Notes under the pieces: model-generated | What the model saw: the letters and a program-made list of their open reading frames with translations, nothing else | Databases searched by the model: none | Told to the model about the DNA's origin: nothing | Assembly (NCBI RefSeq): GCF_020866965.1 | Contig: NZ_JAJATX010000004.1 | Span: 92,690-156,689 of the forward strand | DNA length: 64,000 nt | Direction of reading: 5' to 3' | Source: Microvirga roseola | GTDB lineage: Bacteria; Pseudomonadota; Alphaproteobacteria; Rhizobiales; Beijerinckiaceae | Translations under genes and position numbers: made by a program | Part shown: piece by piece, positions 1-11,945 of the stretch | Layout: every line of letters starts with the position of its first letter | Position numbering within the stretch: the first letter of the stretch is position 1

Positions 1-80
1 GGGAGGCGCCCCAGCGCTTGACTTGGAAGCCCTCGCATCCCAAGGGTGCGCCTGAGATTTTCAAAGACCGGACGCGATTT

Positions 81-1022
81 ATGACGAGCGAACCCGCGCA
101 TATGAATCCTGCGCGCTCCTTCCAGGGCCTCATCCTCACGCTCCAGCGCTACTGGGCGGAGCAGGGCTGCGTCATCCTCCAGCCCTACGACATGGAGGTC
201 GGCGCGGGTACCTTCCACCCGGCCACCACCCTGAGGGCGCTGGGTCCCAAGCCCTGGCGCGCGGCCTATGTCCAGCCCTCGCGCCGCCCGAAGGACGGGC
301 GCTACGGCGAGAACCCGAACCGGCTCCAGCATTATTACCAGTTCCAGGTGATCCTGAAGCCGAACCCGCCGAACCTGCAGGAGCTCTATCTCGGTTCGCT
401 AAAGGCTATCGGCATCGACACCGCCGTCCACGACATCCGCTTCGTGGAGGACGACTGGGAGAGCCCGACCCTGGGCGCCTGGGGCCTCGGCTGGGAATGC
501 TGGTGCGACGGCATGGAAGTGTCCCAGTTCACCTACTTCCAGCAGGTGGCGGGCTTCGAGTGTGCGCCGGTCGCGGGTGAACTCACCTACGGCCTCGAGC
601 GCCTCGCCATGTACCTCCAGGGCGTCGAGTCGATCTACGACCTGAACTTCAACGGCCTGGAGGGCGACCGGAAAGTCTCCTACGGCGACGTGTTCCTGCA
701 GGCCGAGCAGGAATATTCGCGGCACAACTTCGAATATGCCGATACCGAAATGCTCTTCCGCCATTTCCGGGATGCGGAAGCCGCCTGCCGCAAATATCTG
801 GAAGACGGCGAGCCGAAGCCGGGCTCCAACGATAGCCGCCATCTCATGGCGCAGCCGGCCTACGATCAGTGCATCAAGGCCAGCCACATGTTCAACCTGC
901 TCGACGCCCGCGGCGTGATCTCCGTCACCGAGCGCCAGAGCTATATCCTGCGCGTCCGCGAACTGGCCAAGGCCTGCGGCGCGGCATGGCTGAAGACCGA
1001 AGGGGGAGGCGTGAGCGCGTGA
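81..1022 (+). CDS. glyQ: Glycyl-tRNA synthetase alpha subunit
   Basis: Catalytic subunit of the bacterial alpha2-beta2 glycyl-tRNA synthetase, which charges tRNA-Gly in the cytoplasm. The 313-residue product has the near-invariant family stretches [45 protein letters not shown] and the late [18 protein letters not shown] segment. The frame stays open upstream to position 18, but homology begins only near the ATG at 81 or the ATG at 102 ([10 protein letters not shown]), so 81 is preferred and 102 is possible. glyS follows after 44 bases, so the two subunits are probably co-transcribed. The family identity is clear; only the exact start is uncertain. Confidence 0.97.
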   Translation: MTSEPAHMNPARSFQGLILTLQRYWAEQGCVILQPYDMEVGAGTFHPATTLRALGPKPWRAAYVQPSRRPKDGRYGENPNRLQHYYQFQVILKPNPPNLQELYLGSLKAIGIDTAVHDIRFVEDDWESPTLGAWGLGWECWCDGMEVSQFTYFQQVAGFECAPVAGELTYGLERLAMYLQGVESIYDLNFNGLEGDRKVSYGDVFLQAEQEYSRHNFEYADTEMLFRHFRDAEAACRKYLEDGEPKPGSNDSRHLMAQPAYDQCIKASHMFNLLDARGVISVTERQSYILRVRELAKACGAAWLKTEGGGVSA

Positions 1023-1066
1023 AGCGCTCCTCCCGCCCCGATCCGACAGCCTTTTAGAGATCTCTC

Positions 1067-3193
1067 ATGCCCGACCTCCTCCTCGAACTCTTTTCCGAAG
1101 AAATCCCTGCCCGCATGCAGCGGTGTGCGGCGGAGGATTTGAAGAAGCTTGTCACCGATGCGCTCGTGGAGCGCGGCTTTCTCTACGAGGGAGCGCAGGC
1201 CTTCGCCACGCCGCGGCGGCTGGCGCTGAACATCGTGGGCCTGCCCGTGAAGGGCGAGGACGTGCGCGAGGAGCGGAAAGGCCCGCGCGTGGGCTCGCCC
1301 GATGCGGCGGTCCAGGGCTTCCTGAAGGGGGCGGGGCTTGCCTCCATCGACCAGGCGAAGATCGAGAGCGACCCGAAGAAGGGCGAGTTCTACGTCGCCG
1401 TGATCGAGAAGCCCGGCCGCGCGACCCAGGACGTGCTGGCGGAAATCCTGCCCGCCATCGTCAAGAGCTTCCCCTGGCCGAAATCCATGCGCTGGGGCGC
1501 GGCCTCCAAGGAGCCTGGCTCGCTCCGCTGGGTGCGTCCGCTCCATTCCATCGTCTGCACCTTCGGACCCGAGACCGAGGAGCCGGAGATCGTGCGTTTC
1601 GAGGTCGACGGCATCCAATCCGGCGACGTCACCTACGGCCACCGCTTCATGGCGCCGGAGCCCATCCGCGTGAAGCGCTTCGAGGACTACATGCAGTCGC
1701 TCGAGCGCGCGAGTGTCGTGCTCGATTCGGACCGCCGCAAGGACATGATCCTGCACGACGCCAAGGATCTCGCCTTCGCGCAAGGCCTCGAGCTCGTCGA
1801 GGACGAGGGGCTTCTGGAGGAGGTCGCAGGGCTCGTGGAATGGCCCGTGGTGCTCATGGGCTCCTTCGATGAGGCGTTCCTCGATATCCCGCCGGAGGCT
1901 ATCCGCACGACCATCCGTGCGAACCAGAAATGCTTCGTGCTGCGCGATCCCGCCACCGGCAAACTCGCCAACAGGTTCCTGCTCACCTCCAACCTCATAG
2001 CAAAGGACGGCGGCAAGACCATCGTGGGCGGCAACGAACGCGTGGTGCGCGCGCGTCTCTCCGACGCCAACTTCTTCTGGAAGACGGACCAGCAGGTGAA
2101 GCTCGAAGACCGGCTGGAGAAGCTGAAGACAATCGTCTTCCACGAGAAGCTCGGCACGCAATACGAGCGCGTGGAGCGCATCGCGGCCTTGGCGAAGGAG
2201 CTGGCTCCCATCGTCGGCGCGGATCCCGCTCTGGCGGAGCGCGCCGCGCGCCTCGCCAAGGCCGATCTCGTCACCGAGATGGTCGGCGAATTCCCCGAGC
2301 TGCAGGGCCTCATGGGCCGCTACTACGCGATGCTGCAAGGCGAGCATCCGAGTGTCGCCGCCGCCATCGAGGAGCACTACAAGCCCCTCGGCCCCTCCGA
2401 CCGCGTGCCGACCGATCCGGTGTCGGTCGCCGTGGCGCTCGCCGACAAGATCGACACCCTCGTAGGCTTCTGGGCCATCGACGAGAAGCCGACGGGCTCG
2501 AAGGATCCTTACGCGCTGCGTCGTGCGGCGTTGGGTGTGATCAGGCTGGTGATCGACAACGAGCGTCGAATGCCTCTCGCTAATCAGACCAAGAAAGCTC
2601 TCTTCGGCCTCGACGCGATGGAGAGAGGCATGTCCGTAAAGGATAGAGGCAATCTCCCTGCAGACCTCCTCTCCTTCTTCGCCGACCGCCTGAAAGTCTA
2701 TCTCCGCGACCAGGGCGCGCGGCACGATCTCATCGACGCCGTGTTCGCGCTCGAAGGCCAGGACGACCTGCTCATGATCGTTCGCCGCGTGGAGGCGCTC
2801 GGCCGCTTCCTCGATACGGAGGACGGCAAAAACCTGCTCGCGGGCTACCGACGCGCGGCCAATATCCTGCGCATCGAGGAGAAGAAGGACGGGCGGGCCT
2901 ACGACGAGGCCCCAGATCTGCAGATCGTCAACGATCAGGGGCAGATCGAGGAGAAGGCGCTCGCGGTCATTCTCCACCAGGCCAAGCAGGAGGCGGCGGC
3001 CGCCATCGAATCGGAGGAGTTCGAGGGGGCGATGCGCGCCCTGTCCCGCCTGCGCCAGCCGGTGGACGCCTTCTTCGACAAGGTGACCGTCAATGCGGAA
3101 GACCCAGGCTTGAGGGCCAACCGCCTGCGGCTCCTCAACGACATCCGCGAGGCGACGCGTACTGTGGCGGACTTCTCGAAAATCGAGGGGTAG
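1067..3193 (+). CDS. glyS: Glycyl-tRNA synthetase beta subunit
   Basis: Partner of GlyQ that supplies tRNA recognition and anticodon binding for glycine charging. The 708-residue protein starts with the typical [18 protein letters not shown] and carries the family's central [15 protein letters not shown] and [15 protein letters not shown] stretches. Its length is close to the usual beta subunit of about 690 residues. The C-terminal third is the helical anticodon-binding part. It lies 44 bases downstream of glyQ on the same strand, the standard order for this split enzyme in alphaproteobacteria. A long open frame on the opposite strand is only a GC-rich shadow. Confidence 0.97.
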   Translation: MPDLLLELFSEEIPARMQRCAAEDLKKLVTDALVERGFLYEGAQAFATPRRLALNIVGLPVKGEDVREERKGPRVGSPDAAVQGFLKGAGLASIDQAKIESDPKKGEFYVAVIEKPGRATQDVLAEILPAIVKSFPWPKSMRWGAASKEPGSLRWVRPLHSIVCTFGPETEEPEIVRFEVDGIQSGDVTYGHRFMAPEPIRVKRFEDYMQSLERASVVLDSDRRKDMILHDAKDLAFAQGLELVEDEGLLEEVAGLVEWPVVLMGSFDEAFLDIPPEAIRTTIRANQKCFVLRDPATGKLANRFLLTSNLIAKDGGKTIVGGNERVVRARLSDANFFWKTDQQVKLEDRLEKLKTIVFHEKLGTQYERVERIAALAKELAPIVGADPALAERAARLAKADLVTEMVGEFPELQGLMGRYYAMLQGEHPSVAAAIEEHYKPLGPSDRVPTDPVSVAVALADKIDTLVGFWAIDEKPTGSKDPYALRRAALGVIRLVIDNERRMPLANQTKKALFGLDAMERGMSVKDRGNLPADLLSFFADRLKVYLRDQGARHDLIDAVFALEGQDDLLMIVRRVEALGRFLDTEDGKNLLAGYRRAANILRIEEKKDGRAYDEAPDLQIVNDQGQIEEKALAVILHQAKQEAAAAIESEEFEGAMRALSRLRQPVDAFFDKVTVNAEDPGLRANRLRLLNDIREATRTVADFSKIEG

Positions 3194-3287
3194 TCTTACA
3201 TTCGTACCGAACTGTTGCGGCCGGGGCACAGCCATGTCGCCTGCGAGGCGCTAGGCAGCCGGCGTCTCGTTTTTTCGGTACTCCGCC

Positions 3288-3938
3288 ATGATTCGACGTC
3301 TTATGATCGGCGCGCTCCTGGGTGCGCCTCTTGCCGCTTGCCAGTCCGTCCATGAGCCGCCGCAGCCCTTCGCCGTGGCGACGCCGAGCGATGGCGGCTG
3401 GTATATCGGCTCGATCCCCGACAAGCCCTACGACATCCCGCTCGTCGACCGCAGGAAGATGGACCCGAAATACGCCCGGCAGACGGTGGAGTATACCGGC
3501 CCCGAGAAGCCCGGCTCCATCGTGGTCGATATCGACGAGCGCATGCTCTATCTCGTCCAGCCCGAGGGCAAGGCGATCCGCTACGGCGTCGGCGTCGGCA
3601 AGCAGGGCTTCTCCTGGAGGGGCGTCGCCTCCGTGGGCCGCAAGGGCGTGTGGCCGGCCTGGTCGCCCACCAAGACCATGGTCCGCATCAACCCGGACCT
3701 GCCGGGCCACATGGAGGCGGGCCTCGGCAACCCGCTCGGCGCGCGCGCCCTCTATCTCCACCAGAACGGCGCCGATACGCTCTTCCGCATCCACGGCACC
3801 AACGAGCCCTGGAGCATCGGCGAGCAGGTCTCCTCCGGCTGCGTGCGCATGCTCAACGAAGACGTCGCCGACCTCTACGAGCGCGTCCCGGTGGGGGCCA
3901 CGGTCTATGTGAAGCGCAACGGGCGCTACCGGGTCTGA
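3288..3938 (+). CDS. L,D-transpeptidase (YkuD domain) lipoprotein
   Basis: Predicted periplasmic peptidoglycan cross-linking or lipoprotein-anchoring enzyme. The N-terminus MIRRLMIGALLGAPLAAC is a lipoprotein signal with lipobox LAAC, so the mature protein is probably lipid-anchored. The catalytic YkuD pattern is complete: His169 in HGTNEPWSIG and Cys185 in SSGCVRM. At 216 residues it is a compact single-domain member. It sits alone between glyS and ppdK and is closed by a strong terminator 24 bases after its stop. Substrate choice (3-3 cross-links or lipoprotein attachment) cannot be read from the sequence. Confidence 0.93.
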   Translation: MIRRLMIGALLGAPLAACQSVHEPPQPFAVATPSDGGWYIGSIPDKPYDIPLVDRRKMDPKYARQTVEYTGPEKPGSIVVDIDERMLYLVQPEGKAIRYGVGVGKQGFSWRGVASVGRKGVWPAWSPTKTMVRINPDLPGHMEAGLGNPLGARALYLHQNGADTLFRIHGTNEPWSIGEQVSSGCVRMLNEDVADLYERVPVGATVYVKRNGRYRV

Positions 3939-3962
3939 CCGGATAAAATACCAAGGACACAG

Positions 3963-3990
3963 AGGCCGGGCTCGTCCCGGCCTTTTGTTT
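3963..3990 (+). terminator. Rho-independent terminator after L,D-transpeptidase
   Basis: Perfect 8-bp stem AGGCCGGG / CCCGGCCT with a 5-base loop, followed by TTTGTTT. It lies 24 bases after the transpeptidase stop and separates it from ppdK. Confidence 0.9.
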
Positions 3991-4142
3991 GGCGTCTTCA
4001 GAACCCGGCCCCCGAAATGACGCCCTCCTTTGCTCCGATATTCAATTAAGGAACCTTGGCTGTTCAGGTTGCGTTTTGTTTCCGCATGCTTCAAGCCAAC
4101 ACCTGCCTGCAGCAGGGCGTTAGAAAGCCAAGGGGTCGAGCG

Positions 4143-6817
<2,675 letters not shown>

Positions 6818-6821
<4 letters not shown>

Positions 6822-7096
6822 GCACCATGGCCCTGTCCCGCAGCCGCTTGCTCTACCTCGTCGCGATGCTGGTCTCCGGCATCGCGATTGGCCTTTTCGT
6901 GGCGGATCGGCCGGATTTGCAGGATGCGGTCATGCCGCCTGCCGCCTGGCCCTTCCTTGTTTCGCTGGTCCTCGACGTTCTCATCATGCAGGCCGCCTCG
7001 CGCGGCAAGGCCGAGCCGCTCACTATGGGCGACCGCCTCACGGGCGTGATCGGGGCGGGTCTCATCGTCATCGCCATTCTGGAAATGGGGTCCTAA
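6818..7096 (+). CDS. Small integral membrane protein, function unknown
   Basis: A 92-residue protein with three hydrophobic stretches: about residues 10-28, 40-58 and 74-90, with charged loops (SRGKAEPLTMGDR) between them. A GTG start overlaps the ppdK stop in the arrangement GTGA, which suggests translational coupling; an ATG nine bases further in (6827) is an alternative start. I do not recognise a named family. Its placement makes it part of the ppdK transcription unit, but no functional link can be inferred beyond that. Confidence 0.7.
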
Positions 7097-7116
7097 CGTC
7101 GAAATGGGGGGAATGG

Positions 7117-7461
7117 ATGCACAAGGGTTCTTGCCACTGCGGGGCGGTGGCTTTCGAGGTCGAGACCGATCTCGAACAGGTCATCGAGTGCAACTGCTCC
7201 ATCTGCCGGAAGAAGGGCTATCAGCTCACCTTCGTGCCGCGCAGCAAGCTGAACGTGATCCGGGGCGAGGACAATCTCGCCACCTACACCTTCAACACGC
7301 ACACCGTTCAGCACCGCTTCTGTGCCACCTGCGGCTGCGCGCCCTTTGGCGAAGGCAAGAAGCCGACGAGGGAAGCGACGGCGGCGGTCAACATCCGCTG
7401 TCTCGACGACATCGAGCTGTCCGACATCAAGACGATTCCGTTCAACGGGTGGGACGCCTGA
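7117..7461 (+). CDS. GFA / CENP-V family zinc-binding protein
   Basis: A 114-residue glutathione-dependent formaldehyde-activating (GFA, Mss4-like fold) family member. It shows the full cysteine pattern: Cys6 and Cys8 (CHCG), Cys25, Cys27 and Cys30 (CNCSIC) and Cys69, Cys72 and Cys74 (CATCGC), which in this family bind two zinc ions. The ATG at 7117 follows a purine-rich GGGGGGAATGG and begins directly before the first zinc motif. Many GFA homologues do not act on formaldehyde, so the substrate is unknown. It follows the small membrane protein by 20 bases and may belong to the ppdK unit. Confidence 0.88.
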   Translation: MHKGSCHCGAVAFEVETDLEQVIECNCSICRKKGYQLTFVPRSKLNVIRGEDNLATYTFNTHTVQHRFCATCGCAPFGEGKKPTREATAAVNIRCLDDIELSDIKTIPFNGWDA

Positions 7462-7484
7462 GGCATTCCTCAAACAGCCATCAT

Positions 7485-7566
7485 CCTCGGGCCTGTCCCG
7501 AGGGCTACGTCTTCTGAGTAGCGAGATAAAGACGTGGATGGCCGCAACGAGTGCGGCCATGACGCG
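7485..7566. repeat. Degenerate Rhizobiales-type palindromic intergenic repeat
   Basis: Three inverted repeats lie in tandem in this intergenic stretch: CCTCGGG / CCCGAGG (7485-7503), ACGTCTT / AAGACGT (7507-7535) and ATGGCCGCA / TGCGGCCAT (7538-7560). The order (G/C palindrome, ACGTCTT stem, GTGGATGGCC palindrome) resembles the abundant mosaic repeat seen between genes in Bradyrhizobium and Methylobacterium relatives. It may also end transcription from the upstream gene. Copy number in the genome is not known from this window. Confidence 0.6.
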
Positions 7567-7586
7567 CGGGCGTTTTTCGATCCTGC

Positions 7587-7988
7587 TCACGCGGCAGTCG
7601 CCTCCGACCGCCGCAGGCCCACATACTGGAACTCGGCATACATCAGCACGACGAGAGCCTGAGCGATGACGAAGGCATAGCCTGCGCTCGTCGGAGCAAC
7701 CCATTCGCTGACCAGGAGCAGGATGCTGTCGGCGGCCCAGACCGCATTGGCGATCACGATGGCCCACACGAGGGGACGGGAAACCTGTTGCCGCAGAGCG
7801 AGAACGCTCAGCAGCGCCGCAAAGGGGAGCAGGATTCCCCCCGACACGCGAAGCAGCATCTCCGGCAGGCCGAGGAGGGGGCTCAAGGGGCCGGCCGCGA
7901 GCAGCGCCAGCAGACCGAAGGCGGCGCTGGTGGCGGCATCCGCCAGCAGGGCCTGGCGCAGGAGCGGGGAAGGATGGATCGTCGTCAT
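7587..7988 (-). CDS. Four-helix integral membrane protein, function unknown
   Basis: A 133-residue protein with four predicted membrane segments, about residues 17-35, 45-64, 73-93 and 102-122, and little else. No motif allows a functional call. It is transcribed divergently from an XRE-family regulator that begins 92 bases away, so the regulator may control it. The N-terminus MTTIHPSPLLRQALLADAA fits a short cytoplasmic leader before the first helix. Confidence 0.75.
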   Translation of the reverse strand: MTTIHPSPLLRQALLADAATSAAFGLLALLAAGPLSPLLGLPEMLLRVSGGILLPFAALLSVLALRQQVSRPLVWAIVIANAVWAADSILLLVSEWVAPTSAGYAFVIAQALVVLMYAEFQYVGLRRSEATAA

Positions 7989-8080
7989 GGCAGGCTCCTC
8001 ATCGTTGCTCGGTCGATACAGATCGACCTTGCCGGTAAGGATCGCGCGGTCCCCGAACGCCGTCGATTACCTCGGAGGTC

Positions 8081-8938
8081 ATGGAACAGGCCTTCGTCTC
8101 GCGCTATGGTCCGCCCATGAAGCCCGTGCCCCCCATTTCCCATGTCGGCGATTATCTGCGTGAATGGCGTCAGCGCCGGCGCATGAGCCAACTCGATCTC
8201 GCCCTGGAGGCCGACATCTCCACGAGGCACCTGAGCTTTCTGGAGACAGGACGCTCGCAGCCGAGCCGCGAGATGGTTCTGCTGCTTGCCGAAAAGCTCG
8301 ACATGCCGCTTCGCGAACAGAACATCATGCTGGTGGCAGCGGGCTATGCGCCGGTCTATTCCGAGCGCTCCCTCGACGATCCGGCCCTTGCCAGCATGCG
8401 CCAGGCGGTGGATCTCGTCCTTAAAGGCCACGAGCCCTATCCCGCGCTCGCGGTCGACAGGCACTGGTCGCTGGTCGCTGCGAACGACGCGCTCTTCTCG
8501 CTCATCGGGGAGATGGATCCCGCCCTGCTCAAAGCCCCGGTCAACGTGCTTCGCCTGAGCATGCACCCGGCGGGACTCGCGCGGCGCATCGTGAATTTCA
8601 GGGAGTGGCGGGACCATCTGGTAGCCCGCCTCGAGCACCAGGTCGATATGACAGGGGATGCGGCGCTTGCCGCCCTCGTCGAGGAACTGCGCGCCTATCC
8701 GACCCCCGACGCGGCTGCCCGCGGCCCTGCCGTGCGGCACGACTATGCCGGCATCGTGGTGCCGCTTCAACTGACGACAGGGGAGGGCATGCTCACCCTT
8801 TTCAGCACCACCACGGTGTTCGGCACCCCTGTCGACGTCACTCTGTCGGAACTCGCCATCGAGGCCTTCTTTCCCGCCGATGCGGAGACGGCTGAGGCCC
8901 TGCGGCGGATGGCGGAGAGGCGCTCTGCAGCATCGTGA
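8081..8938 (+). CDS. XRE-family transcriptional regulator with MmyB-like ligand domain
   Basis: The N-terminal helix-turn-helix (LREWRQRRRMSQLDLALEAD then STRHLSFLETGRSQPSREMV) is a typical Cro/C1-type DNA-binding domain. The remaining roughly 180 residues match the MmyB-like ligand-binding region (for example HPAGLARRIVNF and LFSTTTVFGTPVDVTLSELA) found in many actinobacterial and proteobacterial XRE regulators. It is divergent from the four-helix membrane protein, its most likely target. The start is uncertain: ATG at 8081 has GGAGG only two bases upstream, while ATG at 8117 (MKPVPPISHVGDYL) lies closer to the conserved HTH. Confidence 0.88.
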   Translation: MEQAFVSRYGPPMKPVPPISHVGDYLREWRQRRRMSQLDLALEADISTRHLSFLETGRSQPSREMVLLLAEKLDMPLREQNIMLVAAGYAPVYSERSLDDPALASMRQAVDLVLKGHEPYPALAVDRHWSLVAANDALFSLIGEMDPALLKAPVNVLRLSMHPAGLARRIVNFREWRDHLVARLEHQVDMTGDAALAALVEELRAYPTPDAAARGPAVRHDYAGIVVPLQLTTGEGMLTLFSTTTVFGTPVDVTLSELAIEAFFPADAETAEALRRMAERRSAAS

Positions 8939-9068
8939 AACTCCGGTCTTAACGCCTCATCAACCCTAACCGGCGATAACTTTACCGAGCCGGAGCATTC
9001 CTGCCAGATGCTCCAATGTCGGTTCGGTCAGGGTGTGTCGCGTGCGTCTTCGGAATCGTCGCTCTCGG

Positions 9069-10271
9069 ATGAAATGGATCTGCGCCACAACTGCGCCCTG
9101 GGCGCTGGCGGGCGGACTCCTGATCTCGTTCACGGCCTCGGCCAGCAACGATCCGCAATCCGGCATCAGCTTCGCACCCCGAGGCCCCCTGGCCCATCTC
9201 ACCGAGACCGCGCTCGTTCCACCCATCGACGGCGCCGTCGGGCGGGGCAGACTCGATCTCGGGCGCGACATCCTGCGCTCGCTGCCCCGCTACGATCTGC
9301 CCGAAGAGGCCGCTCTCGAGGGTGCGCCCCTGAAGGATGAGATGAAGGCGGAGTTCGTCGCCTATCCACAGGTCGACCGGTCCCGCAAAGGAAATCCTTG
9401 GGTGGAGCCGGACGTCGCCCTGTCCGATCACGCGGGCGAGATCCGTCCGGTCCTTCAGCGGGCGGCGCAATCGCGTCTGCTCTTCGGCCGGGACGAGCGC
9501 CTCCTGCCGCCGACCATCCTCATGGAAGGGCAGATCGAGGGCCCGGACATGGACCAGGGCTTCGAGCCCTGGCAGGCTCCCGAATTCACCACGACCCGCC
9601 AGGCGACCTCCGTGCAGTCGCCTGCCGCCGCCGCGGCAGGCTCGACGGGTGCGGCGGGCAGCCTCACGACGCCCATCGTGAAGCGCGCGGTGACGCTGTC
9701 CTCGGCAACGCCGGCTCCCATGGACGCCATGCCTATCGAGATCGCCGCCGCTCCCGTCGTGCTGCAATCGCCGCGTCTCGACCGCGACGGCGGCGTGAGT
9801 GCAGTGCCGAAGGACGATGGTGCAGAACATCCGCGCTATGCGGATCTGATCGATCCCGACAACCTGAGCAAGGAGCAGCGCTGCCTGGCGGAGGCTGTCT
9901 ATTTCGAAGCCCGCAGCGAGTCCGCGGAAGGGCAGGCCGCCGTCGCTCAGGTGGTGCTGAACCGGGTGAAGAGCGGTCTCTATCCCTCCACCATCTGCGG
10001 CGTGGTTTATCAGAACCGCCACCGGCACCTCGCCTGCCAGTTCACCTTCGCCTGCGAGGGCAAGGCCCTGCGCATCCGGGACGCTGAGTCCTGGGATCGG
10101 GCCAAGCGGGTCGCGAGCGCCGTCCTCGAAGGCAAGACCTACCTGACGGATGTGGGCGGAGCCACCCACTACCACGCCAACTATGTGCGCCCCTATTGGG
10201 CGAAACGCCTGAAGAAGATGGACGTCATCGGCCGTCACATCTTCTACAAGCTGCGGCCGGGGCAGACCTGA
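9069..10271 (+). CDS. SleB-family cell wall hydrolase (Hydrolase_2)
   Basis: Predicted exported peptidoglycan hydrolase of 400 residues. The N-terminus MKWICATTAPWALAGGLLIS with following AlaSerAla is a Sec signal peptide, which supports the ATG at 9069 over an upstream GTG at 9033. Residues about 30-265 are low-complexity and Pro/Ala-rich with no recognised domain. The C-terminal 130 residues are the SleB-like domain: CLAEAVYFEARSESAEGQAA, VVLNRVKSGLYPSTICGVVY, CQFTFACEGK and THYHANYVRPYWAK. In the family this domain cleaves the glycan strand. It stands alone between two unrelated genes. Confidence 0.9.
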   Translation: MKWICATTAPWALAGGLLISFTASASNDPQSGISFAPRGPLAHLTETALVPPIDGAVGRGRLDLGRDILRSLPRYDLPEEAALEGAPLKDEMKAEFVAYPQVDRSRKGNPWVEPDVALSDHAGEIRPVLQRAAQSRLLFGRDERLLPPTILMEGQIEGPDMDQGFEPWQAPEFTTTRQATSVQSPAAAAAGSTGAAGSLTTPIVKRAVTLSSATPAPMDAMPIEIAAAPVVLQSPRLDRDGGVSAVPKDDGAEHPRYADLIDPDNLSKEQRCLAEAVYFEARSESAEGQAAVAQVVLNRVKSGLYPSTICGVVYQNRHRHLACQFTFACEGKALRIRDAESWDRAKRVASAVLEGKTYLTDVGGATHYHANYVRPYWAKRLKKMDVIGRHIFYKLRPGQT

Positions 10272-10354
10272 GGAAATTTCCCGGTTGTGCGCCAAGGCAC
10301 TACGAGTTGTGGGATGAAGTTGCTATGACTTCCGAGCGCTAAGCTTCGGCGAGG

Positions 10355-11781
10355 ATGACCATGGCAGACATCAGAACCTCCGTCCCCGGCTCCGGCTATG
10401 GGAGCATTTATATCGACTCGCTGGTCTGGGGCGGGACTGCCTGGGATCTGACGAAGGAGCCGATCAAGGTCTGGCTCGGGATCGGCGAGGATTTCGCGGA
10501 AGCCAGCCAGGCTCACGGTGGCCCAAGCGATGTCCTTGAGAGCGCCGATGATGCCGCAGACGAGTGGACCCAGGACGAGGTCAACGCTTTCGGGTATGCT
10601 CTCGGCCTCTACGAGAGCGTGTGCGGTCTGCGGTTCACGGTTGCTGAATCGGCAGGAGAGGCCGACATCGTCTGGTGGAAGGTCCAACTCGGCGGCGGCG
10701 CGGTAGGCCGCCATGAGATCCCGGTCCCGGGACAGCGCTGGGGCTATTTCGATCCTTCGGCGGAATCCTGGCAGTACCTCGTTTCGGTGGCGACGGCCTC
10801 CACACGATCATCCAAGAACTGGGGCATGGCTTCGGGCTTGCGCATCCACACGATGGCGGGGAGGAGGACGATCATTCGACCTTCCCGGGCGTCGACGGGG
10901 AGTTCACGATCGGAACCCATGGCCTGAACCAGGGCGTATGGACGGTCATGTCGTACAACACGGGCTGGAACGTGACCCAAAACGGGATCGATCATGGGGC
11001 CCAAGGTGGGTTGGGCGCCTTCGACATCGCCGCCTTGCAGGCTCTGTATGGGCCTAACATGTCGACGGCGACGGGCGACAATACCTATGTGTTGCCTACA
11101 TTCAGCGACTACGTCGGTGAGGAGGGCTGGTTCTGCATCTGGGATGCCGGCGGACAGGACATGCTCGATGCCGGGCATGCCCTGGGACCCGTCGCGCTCG
11201 ACCTGCGTGCGGCGACACGTCAGAGCCATGATCCCAATGCGGGCGGCTTCATCTCCTGGGAGGTGGGGGTCGCCGGCGGCTTCACGATTGCAAACGGTGT
11301 AGTCATCGAAAATGCGACGGGCGGGTCCCACAGCGATGAACTGTACGGCAACTTCGCTGCCAATGTGCTGAAGGGTAACAGCGGTCAGGACCGCCTGTGG
11401 GGGGATGCCGGCGATGACATCCTCTATGGCGGGACGGGAAAGGATACTCTGACCGGCAGCTCCGGCCGGGACGCCTTCGTCTTCGATAAGAAGCCGAGCA
11501 AGAAGTCGAATATGGACCGGATCTCAGATTTCAACAGAAAGGATGACACGATCCGGCTCGACAATGCGGCATTCAAGAAGATCGGTAAAGCCGGGAAGCT
11601 GAAAAGCAAGTATTTCGAAGCCGGCAGCAAGGCCGATGACCGGAACGATTACATTGTCTATAATAAGAAAAAAGGCATCCTCTATTACGATGCCGACGGT
11701 TCGGGGAAGGGCAAGGCGCTCGAGATCGCCTCTCTCAAGAAGAAGCTCAAGCTGACCTACGAGGACTTCGCGGTCATTTGA
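10355..11781 (+). pseudogene. Serralysin-like RTX metalloprotease, frameshifted and lacking a zinc ligand
   Basis: Remnant of a secreted M10B-type metalloprotease. The first part (10355 to about 10780) reads YIDSLVWGGTAWD, GLRFTVAESAGEADI and GYFDPSAESWQYL; the rest continues in a different frame from about 10783: FGGDGLHTIIQELGHGFGLA followed by HPHDGG, the Met-turn TVMSYNTGW, RTX nonapeptides (GDAGDDILYGGTGKDTLTG) and a C-terminal secretion-type tail. Restoring one T in the GTTT run near 10782 rejoins both parts. Independently, the zinc motif HExxHxxGxxH reads QELGHGFGLAH, with Gln (CAA) for the first His. No type I secretion genes are nearby. A non-catalytic relative with a sequencing error is the alternative. 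Confidence 0.82.
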
Positions 11782-11811
11782 GGGCTCGGCTCAAAACCTC
11801 AGCATGTTTTT

Positions 11812-11843
11812 TCAGGGCGGCATCCGGCCGGATGCCGCCCTGA
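11812..11843. terminator. Perfect 32-bp palindrome downstream of the RTX gene
   Basis: TCAGGGCGGCATCCGG followed directly by its exact reverse complement, 31 bases after the protease stop. A stem this strong would block RNA polymerase, but the T-rich stretch (TGTTTTT) lies before it rather than after, so it is not a textbook intrinsic terminator. It could equally be a mobile or REP-like palindrome. Confidence 0.5.
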
Positions 11844-11945
11844 ATCCATCACGGACGCTCATGGCATTCGTGATAAACTTTCAATATTGCTGATGCGCGG
11901 TTTGCGCTAGTCTCCGGCTCCCGATTGCTGCCGAAGGCTGCCTTC

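Noticed and set aside
941-3235. Long minus-strand frame opposite glyS
   Set aside because: Shadow of a GC-rich gene; no motifs, and glyS is certain.
10775-10790. Programmed -1 frameshift in the RTX protease
   Set aside because: GTTTCGG does not fit an X XXY YYZ site and the zinc motif is already altered.
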